Shown here: one piece after another, positions 51,722 to 62,752 of the stretch
Position numbering within the stretch: position 1 is the first letter of the stretch
How the letters are laid out: each line of letters starts with the position of its first letter
Assembly (NCBI RefSeq): GCF_004343155.1
Contig: NZ_SMDC01000001.1
Span: 248,001 to 312,000, forward strand
Length of the DNA: 64,000 bases
DNA from: Marichromatium gracile
GTDB lineage: Bacteria; Pseudomonadota; Gammaproteobacteria; Chromatiales; Chromatiaceae
Reading direction: 5' to 3'
Program-made: the position numbers and the translations under genes
Notes under the pieces: generated by a model
Told to the model about the DNA's origin: nothing
The model's input: the letters and a program-made list of their open reading frames with translations, nothing else
The model's database searches: none

Positions 51722-52635
51722 GTCGACTCCTCCGCGCCGGTGAGGTCGAAGAAGACGCGTTCGAGATCGCTGCGCTCGGGATGGAGTTCGTGCAGATCGA
51801 CCCCGGCGGCGACCAGCTCGCGGGCCAGGTCGGCGGCGCTCGCGCCATCCTTGAGCACGACCCGGTAGCGGGCCTCGTCGAGTGGACTCACCTGATCGAG
51901 CGAGTCGAGCGCCTGCAACCGCTCACCCTGCTCCGGGTCGCCGAGCCGGATCCGCCACAGATGCGGATTGTGGTCGGCGGCGGGATAGCCGTCATAGCGA
52001 ACCCGGCCCTGGTGCAGGATCATCACCCGGTCGCACACCGCTTGGACCTCGGGGAGGATGTGGCTCGAGAGGATGATGCCGCACTCGTGCGCGAGATCGC
52101 GGATCAGGGCGCGCAGCGCGCGGATCTGGTAAGGGTCGAGTCCCTCGGTCGGCTCGTCGAGGATAAGGACCCGGGGGCGGTGGATGATCGCCTGGGCGAT
52201 CCCCAGGCGCTGCTGATACCCCTTGGACAGGGTGCCGACGAGCTGGCGACCTGCCCGGTCGAGTCCGCAGCGATGCTTGGCCGCGTCCAGGCTCGCGTTG
52301 ATGCGCTCGCGCGGGATGCCACGCAGTCGTGCGCAGAAGCGTAGATATTCGTCCACCCGCAGCTCGGGGTGGAGCGGCGGGCGTTCGGGGAGGTAGCCGA
52401 TCCGGCGCTTGGCCAGGCGTGGCTGACGGGCGAGATCGGTGCCGAGGATCTCGATCCGGCCGCTGCTTGGTGCGAGCACGCCGGCGAGCAGCCGCAGGCA
52501 GGTGCTCTTGCCGGCCCCATTGGGGCCGAGCAGACCGAGCACCTGACCGGTATCGAGCGTCAGCTCCACCTCGGAGAGCGCCTGATGGCGTCCGAAGCGG
52601 CGGCTCAGGGCGGTTGCACGCACGAGGGTCTCCAT
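51718..52635 (-). CDS. ABC transporter ATPase (GldA/NatA-like)
   Basis: A 305-residue ABC ATPase. The start is ATG 52635; an earlier ATG at 52677 would add 14 residues of non-family sequence. Walker A is GLLGPNGAGKSTCLRLL (about 33-49), the signature region reads LSKGYQQRLGIAQAII, Walker B is VLILDEPTEGLDP and the switch is LSSHILPEV. The C-terminal tail of about 80 residues is typical of ATPases that work with ABC-2 permeases. It is the first gene of the operon. The heptamer inverted-repeat element lies upstream. Confidence 0.9.
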   Translation of the reverse strand: METLVRATALSRRFGRHQALSEVELTLDTGQVLGLLGPNGAGKSTCLRLLAGVLAPSSGRIEILGTDLARQPRLAKRRIGYLPERPPLHPELRVDEYLRFCARLRGIPRERINASLDAAKHRCGLDRAGRQLVGTLSKGYQQRLGIAQAIIHRPRVLILDEPTEGLDPYQIRALRALIRDLAHECGIILSSHILPEVQAVCDRVMILHQGRVRYDGYPAADHNPHLWRIRLGDPEQGERLQALDSLDQVSPLDEARYRVVLKDGASAADLARELVAAGVDLHELHPERSDLERVFFDLTGAEEST

Positions 52636-52677
52636 GACAGCGGCAAGATACCCGCTCCTCGGGGGATTGCCAAACAC

Positions 52678-53051
52678 TTCCAGCGATCAGCCGTCAGCGA
52701 CCAGCGACCAGCGACCAGGGGATTGAACCGCAAAGCCGCAAAGGGCGCGAAGAAGGAAAGAGCTTCCAGCGATCAGCCTCCAGCTGCCAGTGGCTGTCTG
52801 TCTTCGAGTGTTGGTTGGAAATGCACGCCAACCGGTGGCCGACAGTGAATGGAGCGCGCTATCGTCGAGGGCGTCCCTCCACTGGCGGCTGACCGCTGAT
52901 CGCTGGCAGCTTGAATCCCTTCGCACCCTTTGCGGCTTTGCGGTTCAAACTTCCTGGCGGCTGGCGGCTGGCGGCTGGCGGCTGGCGGCTGGCGGCTGGC
53001 GGCTGGCGGCTGGCGGCTGGCGGCTGGCGGCTGGTCGCTGGTCGCTGGCGA
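52678..53051. repeat. Composite heptamer inverted-repeat element, copy 2
   Basis: The order is left heptamers (TTCCAGC, GATCAGC, CGTCAGC, then GACCAG-type units; 52678-52719), core A (52723-52752), more left heptamers (52764-52791), a unique centre of about 89 bp, right heptamers (ACTGGCG, GCTGACC, GCTGATC, GCTGGCA; 52881-52908), core B (52919-52948) and a long right array of CTGGCGG (52954-53030, eleven perfect copies, then CTGGTCG twice and CTGGCGA). The whole is one imperfect inverted repeat of about 370 bp between two divergent operons. It contains no gene. Confidence 0.87.
52723..52948. repeat. 30-nt inverted pair inside the element
   Basis: Core A begins TTGAACCGCAAAGCCGC and core B, read as reverse complement, matches it at 29 of 30 positions (a single G/A difference). 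They are 166 bp apart. Such TTGCGGCTTTGCGG-type segments recur in intergenic DNA of other bacteria, as far as I recall; that point needs a search. Confidence 0.9.
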
Positions 53052-53086
53052 TTGATACCTTGCCATGCCCGGCGGTGGCGGCAAGA

Positions 53087-54841
53087 ATGCGGCGCATGCG
53101 TCGTCCTAGCCCGTTGCCGACTTGGTTCCATCCCTCGCTGGAGTGGCTCCGGCTGCGTCTGTCGCGCCCGGAGGCGCTGGTGTGGCACGCCGCCATCGGG
53201 TTGTTGACCGGGCTCTTGGCCGGTGCGGTGATCGTCGGCTTCCGGCTCGCGGTCGAGGGTGCCCAGGCGGCCTGGCTGCCCGAGCACGGCGAGAACTACG
53301 AGGCGCTCGCCATCTGGGTGCGGCTGCTGCTGCCGCTCGCCGGGGCGCTGGTCATCGGGGTGATCTTCCTGCGTTTCGCCCAGGGTATCCAGGTGCTCGG
53401 CGTGGCCCGGGTGATGGAGCGCATGGAGTATCACCAGGGCTACCTGACCCTGCGCGGCTTCGTGCTGCAGTTCGTCGGTGCGGCCATCGCCATCGTCAGC
53501 GGCCACTCGGTGGGGCGCGAGGGGCCACACGTCCATCTCGGCGCGGCAAGCGGCAGTCTGCTCGGCCAACTCTTCTCCCTGCCCAACAACAGCATTCGCA
53601 CCATGGCCGCCTGCGGGACCGCTGCCGGGATCGCCGCCTCCTTCAACACCCCGCTGGCCGGGGTGATCTTCGCCCTGGAGGTGCTGGCGCTGCCCTACAG
53701 CATCGGCGGTTTCATCCCGGTCACCCTGGCGGCGGTGAGCGCCAATGCCGTCGCCGTGGCCGTCTTCGGCAGCGCCCCGGTGTTACTGCTCCCGCCCTTC
53801 GTGCTCGGCTCGCTCGCCGATCTGCTGCCGGTGCTGTTGCTGGGGGTGCTTGCCGGCGCGGTCGCGGCGGCCTATATCCAGTCGTTGCAGGGCGCGGCGC
53901 GGCTTGCCGGGCGTCTCGGTGGGTTGCGTCGCTACCTGGTTGCGGGCCTTGCCGCCGGGCTCATCGGTGTCCTGGTCCCTGAGGTGATGGGGCTCGGTTA
54001 TGACACCCAGCAGACGCTGCTCACCGGTCAGGCCGCCTGGGGCTTTCTGGTGGTGCTGCTCGTCGCCAAGCTCGCCGCCACCGCGCTCAGCGTCGGGCTC
54101 GGGATCCCCGGGGGCAACATCGGTCCGGCGCTGTTCATGGGGGCGATCGTCGGCAATCTCACCGCGGTGATCAGTGGGTTCTTCGTCCCGCTCGATCCCG
54201 CCCATGTCACCTTCTACACCCTGCTCGGCATGGGGGCGATGATGGGGGCGAGCCTGCAGGCGCCGTTGGCCGCGCTCACCGCCATCGTCGAACTCAGCCA
54301 CAACCCCGGGGTGATGATGCCGGGGATGCTGGCGATCGTGATCGCGGCGCTGACCTGTCGCCAGCTGTTCGGCAAGGACTCGATGTTCCTGACCCTGCTG
54401 CGCGCCAAGGGGCTCGATTATCGCGCCAACCCGGTGATCGCGATATTGCGCAGGAGCGGCGTGGCGAGCGTGATGAACACCGGCTTCGTGCGCCAGCAAC
54501 GGCTGCTCGATCGCGCCAAGGCCGAACGTCTGGTCGCCGATGCGCCGGATTGGATCATCGTCGACCAGGACGGTGCTCCCAGCGTGTTGATGCCCGGACT
54601 GGCGGTTGCCAGCGAGCTTGCGCGTACCCCGGAGACGGTCGAGATCGATCTGCTGGAGATCCCCGCCGAGCGTTTCGAGCTGGCCCCCATCCATCTCCAA
54701 GCGACCCTCCAGGAGGCGATCGAACAGCTCAATGCCCGCGGGGTCGAGGCGCTCTATGTCCAGCGTCCCCTGGCCCCGGGGATCGACCACGTCTACGGCG
54801 TCCTCACCCGCGGGCGTATCGAGTCGGCGTATCGATATTGA
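53087..54841 (+). CDS. ClcA-type chloride transporter with C-terminal CBS
   Basis: A 584-residue protein from ATG 53087 (ATG 53096 is also possible). Residues about 20-440 form the CLC membrane domain with about 16 helices. The selectivity segments are SGHSVGREGPHVHLGAA, with the gating glutamate, GTAAGIAASFNTPLAGVIFALE and GIPGGNIGPALFMGAIVG. Residues about 455-580 form a CBS pair (RIESAYRY end, VLMPGLAVASELAR). The family exchanges Cl- for H+ or acts as a channel; retention of the gating glutamate favours exchange. CBS domains may sense nucleotides. The gene is divergent from the Gld-type operon and flanked by two heptamer elements. Confidence 0.92.
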   Translation: MRRMRRPSPLPTWFHPSLEWLRLRLSRPEALVWHAAIGLLTGLLAGAVIVGFRLAVEGAQAAWLPEHGENYEALAIWVRLLLPLAGALVIGVIFLRFAQGIQVLGVARVMERMEYHQGYLTLRGFVLQFVGAAIAIVSGHSVGREGPHVHLGAASGSLLGQLFSLPNNSIRTMAACGTAAGIAASFNTPLAGVIFALEVLALPYSIGGFIPVTLAAVSANAVAVAVFGSAPVLLLPPFVLGSLADLLPVLLLGVLAGAVAAAYIQSLQGAARLAGRLGGLRRYLVAGLAAGLIGVLVPEVMGLGYDTQQTLLTGQAAWGFLVVLLVAKLAATALSVGLGIPGGNIGPALFMGAIVGNLTAVISGFFVPLDPAHVTFYTLLGMGAMMGASLQAPLAALTAIVELSHNPGVMMPGMLAIVIAALTCRQLFGKDSMFLTLLRAKGLDYRANPVIAILRRSGVASVMNTGFVRQQRLLDRAKAERLVADAPDWIIVDQDGAPSVLMPGLAVASELARTPETVEIDLLEIPAERFELAPIHLQATLQEAIEQLNARGVEALYVQRPLAPGIDHVYGVLTRGRIESAYRY

Positions 54842-54846
54842 GCGGC

Positions 54847-54951
54847 CATCAGCCGCTGGCCATTAGCTACCAGCGGCCAGTCGCCAGCTTCCAGTGGGGA
54901 CGGCATGGCGCCCCTGGCTGGCGACTGGCAGCTGGCGACTGGTAGCTGAGG
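54847..54951. repeat. Heptamer-phased inverted repeat element, copy 3
   Basis: Left units (CATCAGC, CATTAGC, TACCAGC, GGCCAGT, CGCCAGC, TTCCAGT) and right units (GCTGGCG, ACTGGCA, GCTGGCG, ACTGGTA, GCTGAGG) face each other across about 21 bp. It starts six bases after the clcA stop codon. The centre is different from those of copies 1 and 2. Confidence 0.8.
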
Positions 54952-55072
54952 TGCGCGATCATGTATCGCGACCTGGAGGGTCGGTTCGTGAGTCGCGCGC
55001 CGGATCTTGGTCCCGGGGAAGCCTGCGGGCACTGGCGTGTGACGTTCCTCTTATCTGCAACCAGGAACGGAC

Positions 55073-55930
55073 ATGTTGTTGAATACGCTATTTTTCGTGC
55101 TGTTCGCGCTGATCATGGTGCCGGCGGTGATCATTCTGCTCGGGGTCACGCGTTGGCAGAGCGTGACCGTGGCGCTGGTCGAGCGGCTCGAGGCGGCCAG
55201 GCGTGCGGTGACGCCGCGCACCTTCGAGCGCGATGAGCTGCAGGGGCTGCCGGAGCCGGTGCAGGCCTATTTCCATGCCGTGTTGAGTGCGCGACAGCCG
55301 CTGGTGGCCGCCGCCGAGATCGCCCAGGAGGGCAAGATCGATCTCGGGCGCGCCCGCACCCGCTGGGTCCCCTTCCGTGCCCGTCAGCGGGTCTTCGTCG
55401 CCCGTCCCGGTTGGTTGTGGGATGCGCGGCTGCGCTGGCTGCCCGGGCTCGGGCTGTTCGCCCATCAGGGCCTGCTCGCCGGGGTCGGAGTGGCCCGCTA
55501 CAAGCTGTTCGGCCTGATCCCGTTGGTACGCTCGCGCGAGGATGAGGCCGGCGCGAGGAGCGAACTTACCCGTTTTTTTGCCGAGGCGGTGTGGTATCCG
55601 ACCCGGTTGCTGCCGAGTCAGGGGGTGACCTGGGAGGCAATCGACGACCGGCATGCCCGTGCGACCCTGGAGGACGACGGCGTCGGCGTCGAGGTGGTGT
55701 TCACCTTCGATGATGGCGGGATGGTGCGCTCGGTGCGAGCGCCGGCGCGTGAGCGACGGGTCGGTGGCACCCGGATCGAGACCCCCTGGGAGATGCGTTT
55801 CTGGGAGTATCGCGAGCATGGCGGGATGCTGATCCCGGCGCAGTACGAGATGGCCTGGGTGTTGCCCCAGGGGCGTCAGGTCTATGCCCAGGGGCGGGTG
55901 AGCGAGGCGCGCTACAAGTTCACGCCCTGA
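55073..55930 (+). CDS. DUF6544 family protein
   Basis: A 285-residue protein with one N-terminal span (LFFVLFALIMVPAVIILLG). The soluble part contains LPEPVQAYFHAVLSARQPLV near residue 60, and a C-terminal region ATLEDDGVGVEVVFTFDDGG with RVGGTRIETPWEMRFWEYREHGGMLIP. This fits the DUF6544 (formerly DUF6920) family of unknown function. AGGA lies about six bases before the ATG. It stands alone between a repeat element and a terminator. Confidence 0.7.
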   Translation: MLLNTLFFVLFALIMVPAVIILLGVTRWQSVTVALVERLEAARRAVTPRTFERDELQGLPEPVQAYFHAVLSARQPLVAAAEIAQEGKIDLGRARTRWVPFRARQRVFVARPGWLWDARLRWLPGLGLFAHQGLLAGVGVARYKLFGLIPLVRSREDEAGARSELTRFFAEAVWYPTRLLPSQGVTWEAIDDRHARATLEDDGVGVEVVFTFDDGGMVRSVRAPARERRVGGTRIETPWEMRFWEYREHGGMLIPAQYEMAWVLPQGRQVYAQGRVSEARYKFTP

Positions 55931-55940
55931 GGTTCGCCGA

Positions 55941-55973
55941 CATCACGCCCGCCACAGGGTGGCAGGCGTGATG
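55941..55973. terminator. Bidirectional hairpin between DUF6544 and gatB
   Basis: A perfect 9-bp stem CATCACGCC/GGCGTGATG that can extend inward through GCCAC and GTGGC. It lies ten bases after the DUF6544 stop and 15 bp from the gatB stop, so it can end both convergent transcripts. No T-run. Confidence 0.6.
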
Positions 55974-55988
55974 CCGCGACCGGTCAGG

Positions 55989-57431
55989 TCAAGGTTTCAG
56001 CTTGTCCTTGAGGATGGCGTTGACCTGCTGGGGGTTGGCCTTGCCGGCGCTGGCCTTCATCACCTGACCGACGAAGAAGCCGAACACCTTGTCCTTGCCG
56101 GCCCGGTACTGCTCGACCTGTGCGGGGTTGGCGGCGATGATCCCGTCGATCATCGACTCGATCGCCCCCGTGTCGGTGATCTGCTTGAGCCCCTTCTGTT
56201 CGATCACCTGATCGGCATCGCCCTCGCCCTGCCACATCGCCTCGAACACCTGCTTGGCGATCTTGCCCGAGATGGTGCCGTCCTTGATCCGGGCGATCAG
56301 CCCGGCGAGTCCCTCGGCGCTCACCGGTGATGCCTCGATCTCCAGTCCCGCCTTGTTGAGCGCGGCCATCAGCTCGCCGCTGACCCAGTTGGCGGCGAGC
56401 TTGGGCTCGCCGCTGGCGCGTGCCGCGGCCTCGAAGTAGTCGGCCAGCGCGCGGCTGCCCGCGAGCAGGTTGGCGTCGTACTCGGAGAGCCCGAAGTCGT
56501 CACGGAAACGGGCACGCTTGGCGTCCGGGAGTTCGGGCAGATCGGCAGCGACGCGCTCGATGAAGGTGGCGTCGATCTCGACCGGCAACAGGTCGGGGTC
56601 GGGGAAGTAACGGTAGTCGTTGGCCTCCTCCTTGGTGCGCATTGAGCGGGTCTCGTCGTTGGCCGCGTCGTAGAGCCGGGTCTCCTGGATCACGCTGCCG
56701 CCATCCTCGAGCAGGTCGATCTGGCGCTCGACCTCGAAGGCGATGGCGCGTTCGAGGAAGCGGAAGGAGTTGACGTTCTTGATCTCGGTGCGGGTGCCGA
56801 AGGTGTCGCTGCCGAGCGGGCGTACCGAGACGTTGGCGTCGACGCGGAACGAGCCCTCCTGCATGTTGCCGTCGCTGATGCCGATGTAACGCACCAGCTG
56901 GTGAATCTTGCGCGCGTAGGCGACCGCCTCCTCCGGCGAGCGCATGTCGGGCTCGGAGACGATCTCCAGCAGCGGGGTGCCGGCGCGGTTGAGGTCGACA
57001 CCGGTGTAGCCGCCACCGAGCAGGCTGTCGTCGTGGAGCGATTTGCCGGCGTCCTCCTCGAGGTGCGCGCGGGTCACGCCGATGGTCTTCACGCTGCCGT
57101 CATCGAGCACGATCTCGACCTGGCCGCGCCCGACGATCGGCAGCTCGTACTGGCTGATCTGATAGCCTTTGGGCAGGTCCGGGTAGAAGTAGTTCTTGCG
57201 CGCGAACACCGAACGCGGGGCGATCTCGGCGCCGATCGCGGTGCCGAAACGGACCGCCAGGCGCACGACCTCGGCGTTGAGCACGGGCAGCACCCCGGGC
57301 AGTCCGAGATCGATGGCGCATGCCTGGGTGTTGGGTTCGGCGCCGAAGGCCGTCGGTGCCGCGGAAAAGATCTTGGATTGGGTCGCGAGCTGGGTGTGGA
57401 TCTCGAGACCGATGACGGTTTCCCATTGCAT
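55989..57431 (-). CDS. gatB: Aspartyl/glutamyl-tRNA amidotransferase subunit B
   Basis: A 480-residue protein from ATG 57431. Family blocks are [18 protein letters not shown] (residues 6-23), the [23 protein letters not shown] block, [31 protein letters not shown] and the [14 protein letters not shown] stretch. The C-terminal YqeY-like tail domain ends with [16 protein letters not shown]. With GatA and GatC it amidates misacylated Glu-tRNA(Gln) or Asp-tRNA(Asn). gatA and gatC are not adjacent: the gene downstream of gyrB carries gatB alone. Confidence 0.97.
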   Translation of the reverse strand: MQWETVIGLEIHTQLATQSKIFSAAPTAFGAEPNTQACAIDLGLPGVLPVLNAEVVRLAVRFGTAIGAEIAPRSVFARKNYFYPDLPKGYQISQYELPIVGRGQVEIVLDDGSVKTIGVTRAHLEEDAGKSLHDDSLLGGGYTGVDLNRAGTPLLEIVSEPDMRSPEEAVAYARKIHQLVRYIGISDGNMQEGSFRVDANVSVRPLGSDTFGTRTEIKNVNSFRFLERAIAFEVERQIDLLEDGGSVIQETRLYDAANDETRSMRTKEEANDYRYFPDPDLLPVEIDATFIERVAADLPELPDAKRARFRDDFGLSEYDANLLAGSRALADYFEAAARASGEPKLAANWVSGELMAALNKAGLEIEASPVSAEGLAGLIARIKDGTISGKIAKQVFEAMWQGEGDADQVIEQKGLKQITDTGAIESMIDGIIAANPAQVEQYRAGKDKVFGFFVGQVMKASAGKANPQQVNAILKDKLKP

Positions 57432-57466
57432 GGTTGGGCCTGCCTGATTCTCTTGTCGATGCGTCA

Positions 57467-57487
57467 CCAGGCACCCTGGGTGCCTGG
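57467..57487. terminator. Hairpin between gyrB and gatB
   Basis: A 9-bp stem CCAGGCACC/GGTGCCTGG with a three-base loop in the 117-bp gap between gyrB and gatB. There is no T-run on the minus strand, so it may only slow transcription from gyrB into gatB. Confidence 0.35.
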
Positions 57488-57548
57488 GTGTTGAGCGATC
57501 CCGGCGCCGAGGACGCCGCTTCAGGGCGACGCCTTCGGCAACCGGGTT

Positions 57549-60203
<2,655 letters not shown>

Positions 60204-60310
60204 CTACGCGCGCTGCGAGGGTCCAGGGCGGTCGTCTCATCCCCTGATTATACGGGATGCCGCCCTGCTTGGGCGTCGTACAACGATCGTCGGGCCTGTG
60301 GCCTGGATTG

Positions 60311-60326
60311 GGTTTCACGTGGAACA
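60311..60326. other. parS: parS-like site 1
   Basis: GGTTTCACGTGGAACA against the family consensus TGTTTCACGTGAAACA: CACGTG core intact and two outer mismatches. Such sites bind ParB for chromosome segregation near the origin. Confidence 0.75.
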
Positions 60327-60357
60327 CCCTGTTCAGCCTTCTGTCTTGTGCGCCGAT

Positions 60358-60373
60358 GGTTTCACGTGCAACA
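60358..60373. other. parS: parS-like site 2
   Basis: GGTTTCACGTGCAACA, with intact CACGTG core and two mismatches to the consensus. Probably a weaker ParB site. Confidence 0.6.
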
Positions 60374-60416
60374 AGCGGTGCCCGAGGTCCGAGTCGGGAA
60401 CCGTTCGGCGAACCCC

Positions 60417-60432
60417 GGTTCCACGTGGAACA
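60417..60432. other. parS: parS-like site 3
   Basis: GGTTCCACGTGGAACA. Close to the Pseudomonas form TGTTCCACGTGGAAC. Core and dyad are intact. Confidence 0.75.
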
Positions 60433-60443
60433 GGCGCATCAGA

Positions 60444-61544
60444 TCAATGCTCGGCGCTCGAGCCTACAGCCCCGTGTTCCACGTGAAACACCCGGGTCGC
60501 GTTGGGGCGGGTGCAAGGGCCTGGATCCGGGGCGGTCGCGACCCGGGTGAGGATGCACTGACCGTCGCGCTGGCCGATCAGCCCCCAGAGTCGCTCCAGG
60601 GTATGGGCGTCGAGTTCGGCCTCGATGTCGTCGAGCAGCCAGAGTGCCGGCGCCAGCCCCTGATCGCGATGGACCTGCTCGGCGGCGAGCTGCAACAGAC
60701 AGACCACGACCTTGGCCTGGCCGCGCGAGAGCGCGAGCCGGGCGCCGTCGCGCTCCAGCTGGAATTCGGCTCGTCCGGGACCGATCAGGGTATGCCCTCG
60801 GCTGAGTTCTGCGCGCCGCGCGGTGACGATGGCCTCGGCCAGCGACTGTTGCGCCGACCAGCCCCGAGCGAACACCAGATCCGAGGCATCGAGGAAGGGG
60901 AAGGTCGCGGCGAGTTCGTGGAAGCGTGTCCGCCAGCGTGTGAAGAACCTCTGACGCTGATGGTCGATACGCTCGCCCAGCTCGCTCAGCGCCCGATCCC
61001 AGACCGCGAGTTCTCGCCCACCACCGCGTCGCAGCACGGCGTTGCGTTGTTGCTGGACCCGGGAGAGTTCTCGTCTGAGCGCGCCGAGTCGAGGTTCCAC
61101 GTGGAACAGGTTCCAGTCGAGAAAGGTTCGGCGCAGTGCCGGGTCGCCTTCGAGCAGCGACTGGGCGTTCTCACCGATCAGCTTGATGCGCAGCGGACGT
61201 TGGTCACCCGCTGGCGGCCAGGGCAGACCGTCGAGGCTGTGCTCGCGACCATGATGATCGCGCCGATAACGCAGTAGACGTCCGTCCGGTGCATCGGCCT
61301 CGCAACGCCCTTCGACCAGGGTGCCGCGCTCGCCGCGGGTGGTCATCGGACCGGCCTTGCGGCCGCGGAAGCTGCGCCCGCGGGCGAGCAGATAGACCGC
61401 CTCGAGCAGCGTGGTCTTGCCCGCGCCGTTGCCGCCGGTGATCACCACCACGGGGGCGGCGGTCTCCAGCGCGACCTCACGACAGCGACGCAGATGGACC
61501 ACCCGCAGCGTGCGCAGCGGGCAGACGGGGGTGGGCGCGGACAT
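60444..61544 (-). CDS. recF: DNA replication and repair protein RecF
   Basis: A 366-residue SMC-like protein. Walker A is ITGGNGAGKTTLLEAVYLL (about 35-53), the signature is ALSRGQAKVVVCLLQLA, and Walker B is WLLDDIEAELD. FLDWNLFHVEPRLGALRREL is the standard RecF block before the middle. RecF loads RecA at gaps. The last 20 residues after the conserved part are short of clear family sequence, and two parS-like sites lie in the gene. It follows dnaN with a 15-bp gap on the same strand. Confidence 0.96.
   Translation of the reverse strand: MSAPTPVCPLRTLRVVHLRRCREVALETAAPVVVITGGNGAGKTTLLEAVYLLARGRSFRGRKAGPMTTRGERGTLVEGRCEADAPDGRLLRYRRDHHGREHSLDGLPWPPAGDQRPLRIKLIGENAQSLLEGDPALRRTFLDWNLFHVEPRLGALRRELSRVQQQRNAVLRRGGGRELAVWDRALSELGERIDHQRQRFFTRWRTRFHELAATFPFLDASDLVFARGWSAQQSLAEAIVTARRAELSRGHTLIGPGRAEFQLERDGARLALSRGQAKVVVCLLQLAAEQVHRDQGLAPALWLLDDIEAELDAHTLERLWGLIGQRDGQCILTRVATAPDPGPCTRPNATRVFHVEHGAVGSSAEH
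60475..60490. other. parS: parS-like site 4, inside the recF 3' end
   Basis: TGTTCCACGTGAAACA, the best match in the window (one difference from the consensus TGTTTCACGTGAAACA). It encodes FHVE near the RecF C-terminus, so coding sequence and site coincide. Confidence 0.85.
61093..61108. other. parS: parS-like site 5, inside recF
   Basis: GGTTCCACGTGGAACA, identical to site 3, within recF, where it also encodes FHVEP. It lies about 600 bp from the other cluster. Confidence 0.75.
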
Positions 61545-61559
61545 CTCTCCGGGGTGCGA

Positions 61560-62660
61560 CTAGAGGCGCATCGGCATCACCACGTAGGTCTCGGCCTCCG
61601 CGCCCCTGCCCCGCCACACCGAACTGCTGTTGCCGTCCTGGAAGCTGACCTCGACCTCGTTGCCATCGAGCACGCCGAGCAGGTCGGTGAGATAGGAGAC
61701 GTTGAAGCCGATCGCGGTGAACTCGCCCTGGTACTCGATCTCGACCTCCTCCTCGGCCTCCTCCTGCTCCGGGTTGTGGGCCTGGAGCTTGAGCAGCCCG
61801 TTGTCGAAGCCCAGACGCACGCCGCGATACTTCTCGTTGGAGAGGATGGCGGTGCGCGAGAGCGCGCGCTTGAGCGGCTCCTTGTCGATCACCGCCGACT
61901 TGGCGAGCTGCTGGGGGATGACCCGCTCGTAGTCGGGGTAGCGACCGTCGACGAGCTTCGAGGTCATCATCATGTCGCCGATCACCAGACGGATGCTCTT
62001 CTCGCCCAGGCTCACCGAGACCGGGTCGTTGGAGTTGCCGAGCTGGCGGCGCAGTTCGAGCACCGTCTTGCTCGGCAGGATGACCTGGCGACCATCGACC
62101 GCCGCGACCCCGAGATCGGTGTTGAACTTGGCCAGTCGATGACCGTCGGTGGCCACCGCGGTCAGCCCATTGGCGTCGAACTCGATCAACAGACCGTTGA
62201 GATAATAGCGCACGTCCTGCTGGGCCATGGCGAAGGCGGTCTTCTCCAGCACCCGCTTGAAACCGGCCTCGTCGAGTCCGAACTCGACCCCGCCCTGTTC
62301 CTGTTCCATCACCGGGAAGTCGACCGCCGGCAGCACGCCGAGCGAGAAGCGTCCGCGCCCGGCGGTGACCACGCAGCGCTCGTCGCTGATACGGAAGCGG
62401 ATGTCGGTGCCCTCGCCGAGGTTGCGACAGATGTCGACCAGCTTGCGTGCCGGGACCGTGGTCTCGCCGACCTCCTGGACCGCCGCCTCGCAGCGGGTCT
62501 GGACCTCGACCTCGAGGTCGGTGCCGAGGATGGTGAGCTCGCCCTCGCGCGCCGCCAGGCGGAAGTTGCCGAGGATCGGCAGCGTCTGACGGCGTTCGAC
62601 GACACCGATCACCTTCCCCAGCGCCGGCAACAAGATCTCGCGGTTAACGACGAATTCCAT
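61560..62660 (-). CDS. dnaN: DNA polymerase III beta sliding clamp
   Basis: A 366-residue protein, the normal clamp length. It starts at ATG 62660 with GGAGA about six bases before it. Recognisable blocks are LLPALGKVIGVVERRQTLPILGNF, YYLNGLLIEFD, VATDGHRLA and the end FQDGNSSSVWRGRGAEAETYVVMPMRL. The clamp encircles DNA and tethers polymerase III. It lies between dnaA and recF in the conserved order. Confidence 0.98.
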   Translation of the reverse strand: MEFVVNREILLPALGKVIGVVERRQTLPILGNFRLAAREGELTILGTDLEVEVQTRCEAAVQEVGETTVPARKLVDICRNLGEGTDIRFRISDERCVVTAGRGRFSLGVLPAVDFPVMEQEQGGVEFGLDEAGFKRVLEKTAFAMAQQDVRYYLNGLLIEFDANGLTAVATDGHRLAKFNTDLGVAAVDGRQVILPSKTVLELRRQLGNSNDPVSVSLGEKSIRLVIGDMMMTSKLVDGRYPDYERVIPQQLAKSAVIDKEPLKRALSRTAILSNEKYRGVRLGFDNGLLKLQAHNPEQEEAEEEVEIEYQGEFTAIGFNVSYLTDLLGVLDGNEVEVSFQDGNSSSVWRGRGAEAETYVVMPMRL

Positions 62661-62752
62661 GAATGTCTCCTAAAAATCGTGAATGGGCGGTTGCGGTGTC
62701 GTATGTGATGGATACGACCACCGAACGGCGCGACCCTGGACCTGTGCGCGAC

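Noticed and set aside
52723-52948. 30-nt inverted pair as ends of an insertion sequence
   Set aside because: Only about 166 bp lie between, with no transposase and no clear target duplication; a MITE is possible but not supported.
53087-53098. Choice between two ATG codons for the chloride transporter
   Set aside because: Neither has a strong ribosome site; I kept 53087, and 53096 would remove only three residues.
62661-62752. dnaA-dnaN gap as the origin
   Set aside because: The 92-bp gap has no DnaA box that I can see; the side upstream of dnaA is outside the window and could not be judged.
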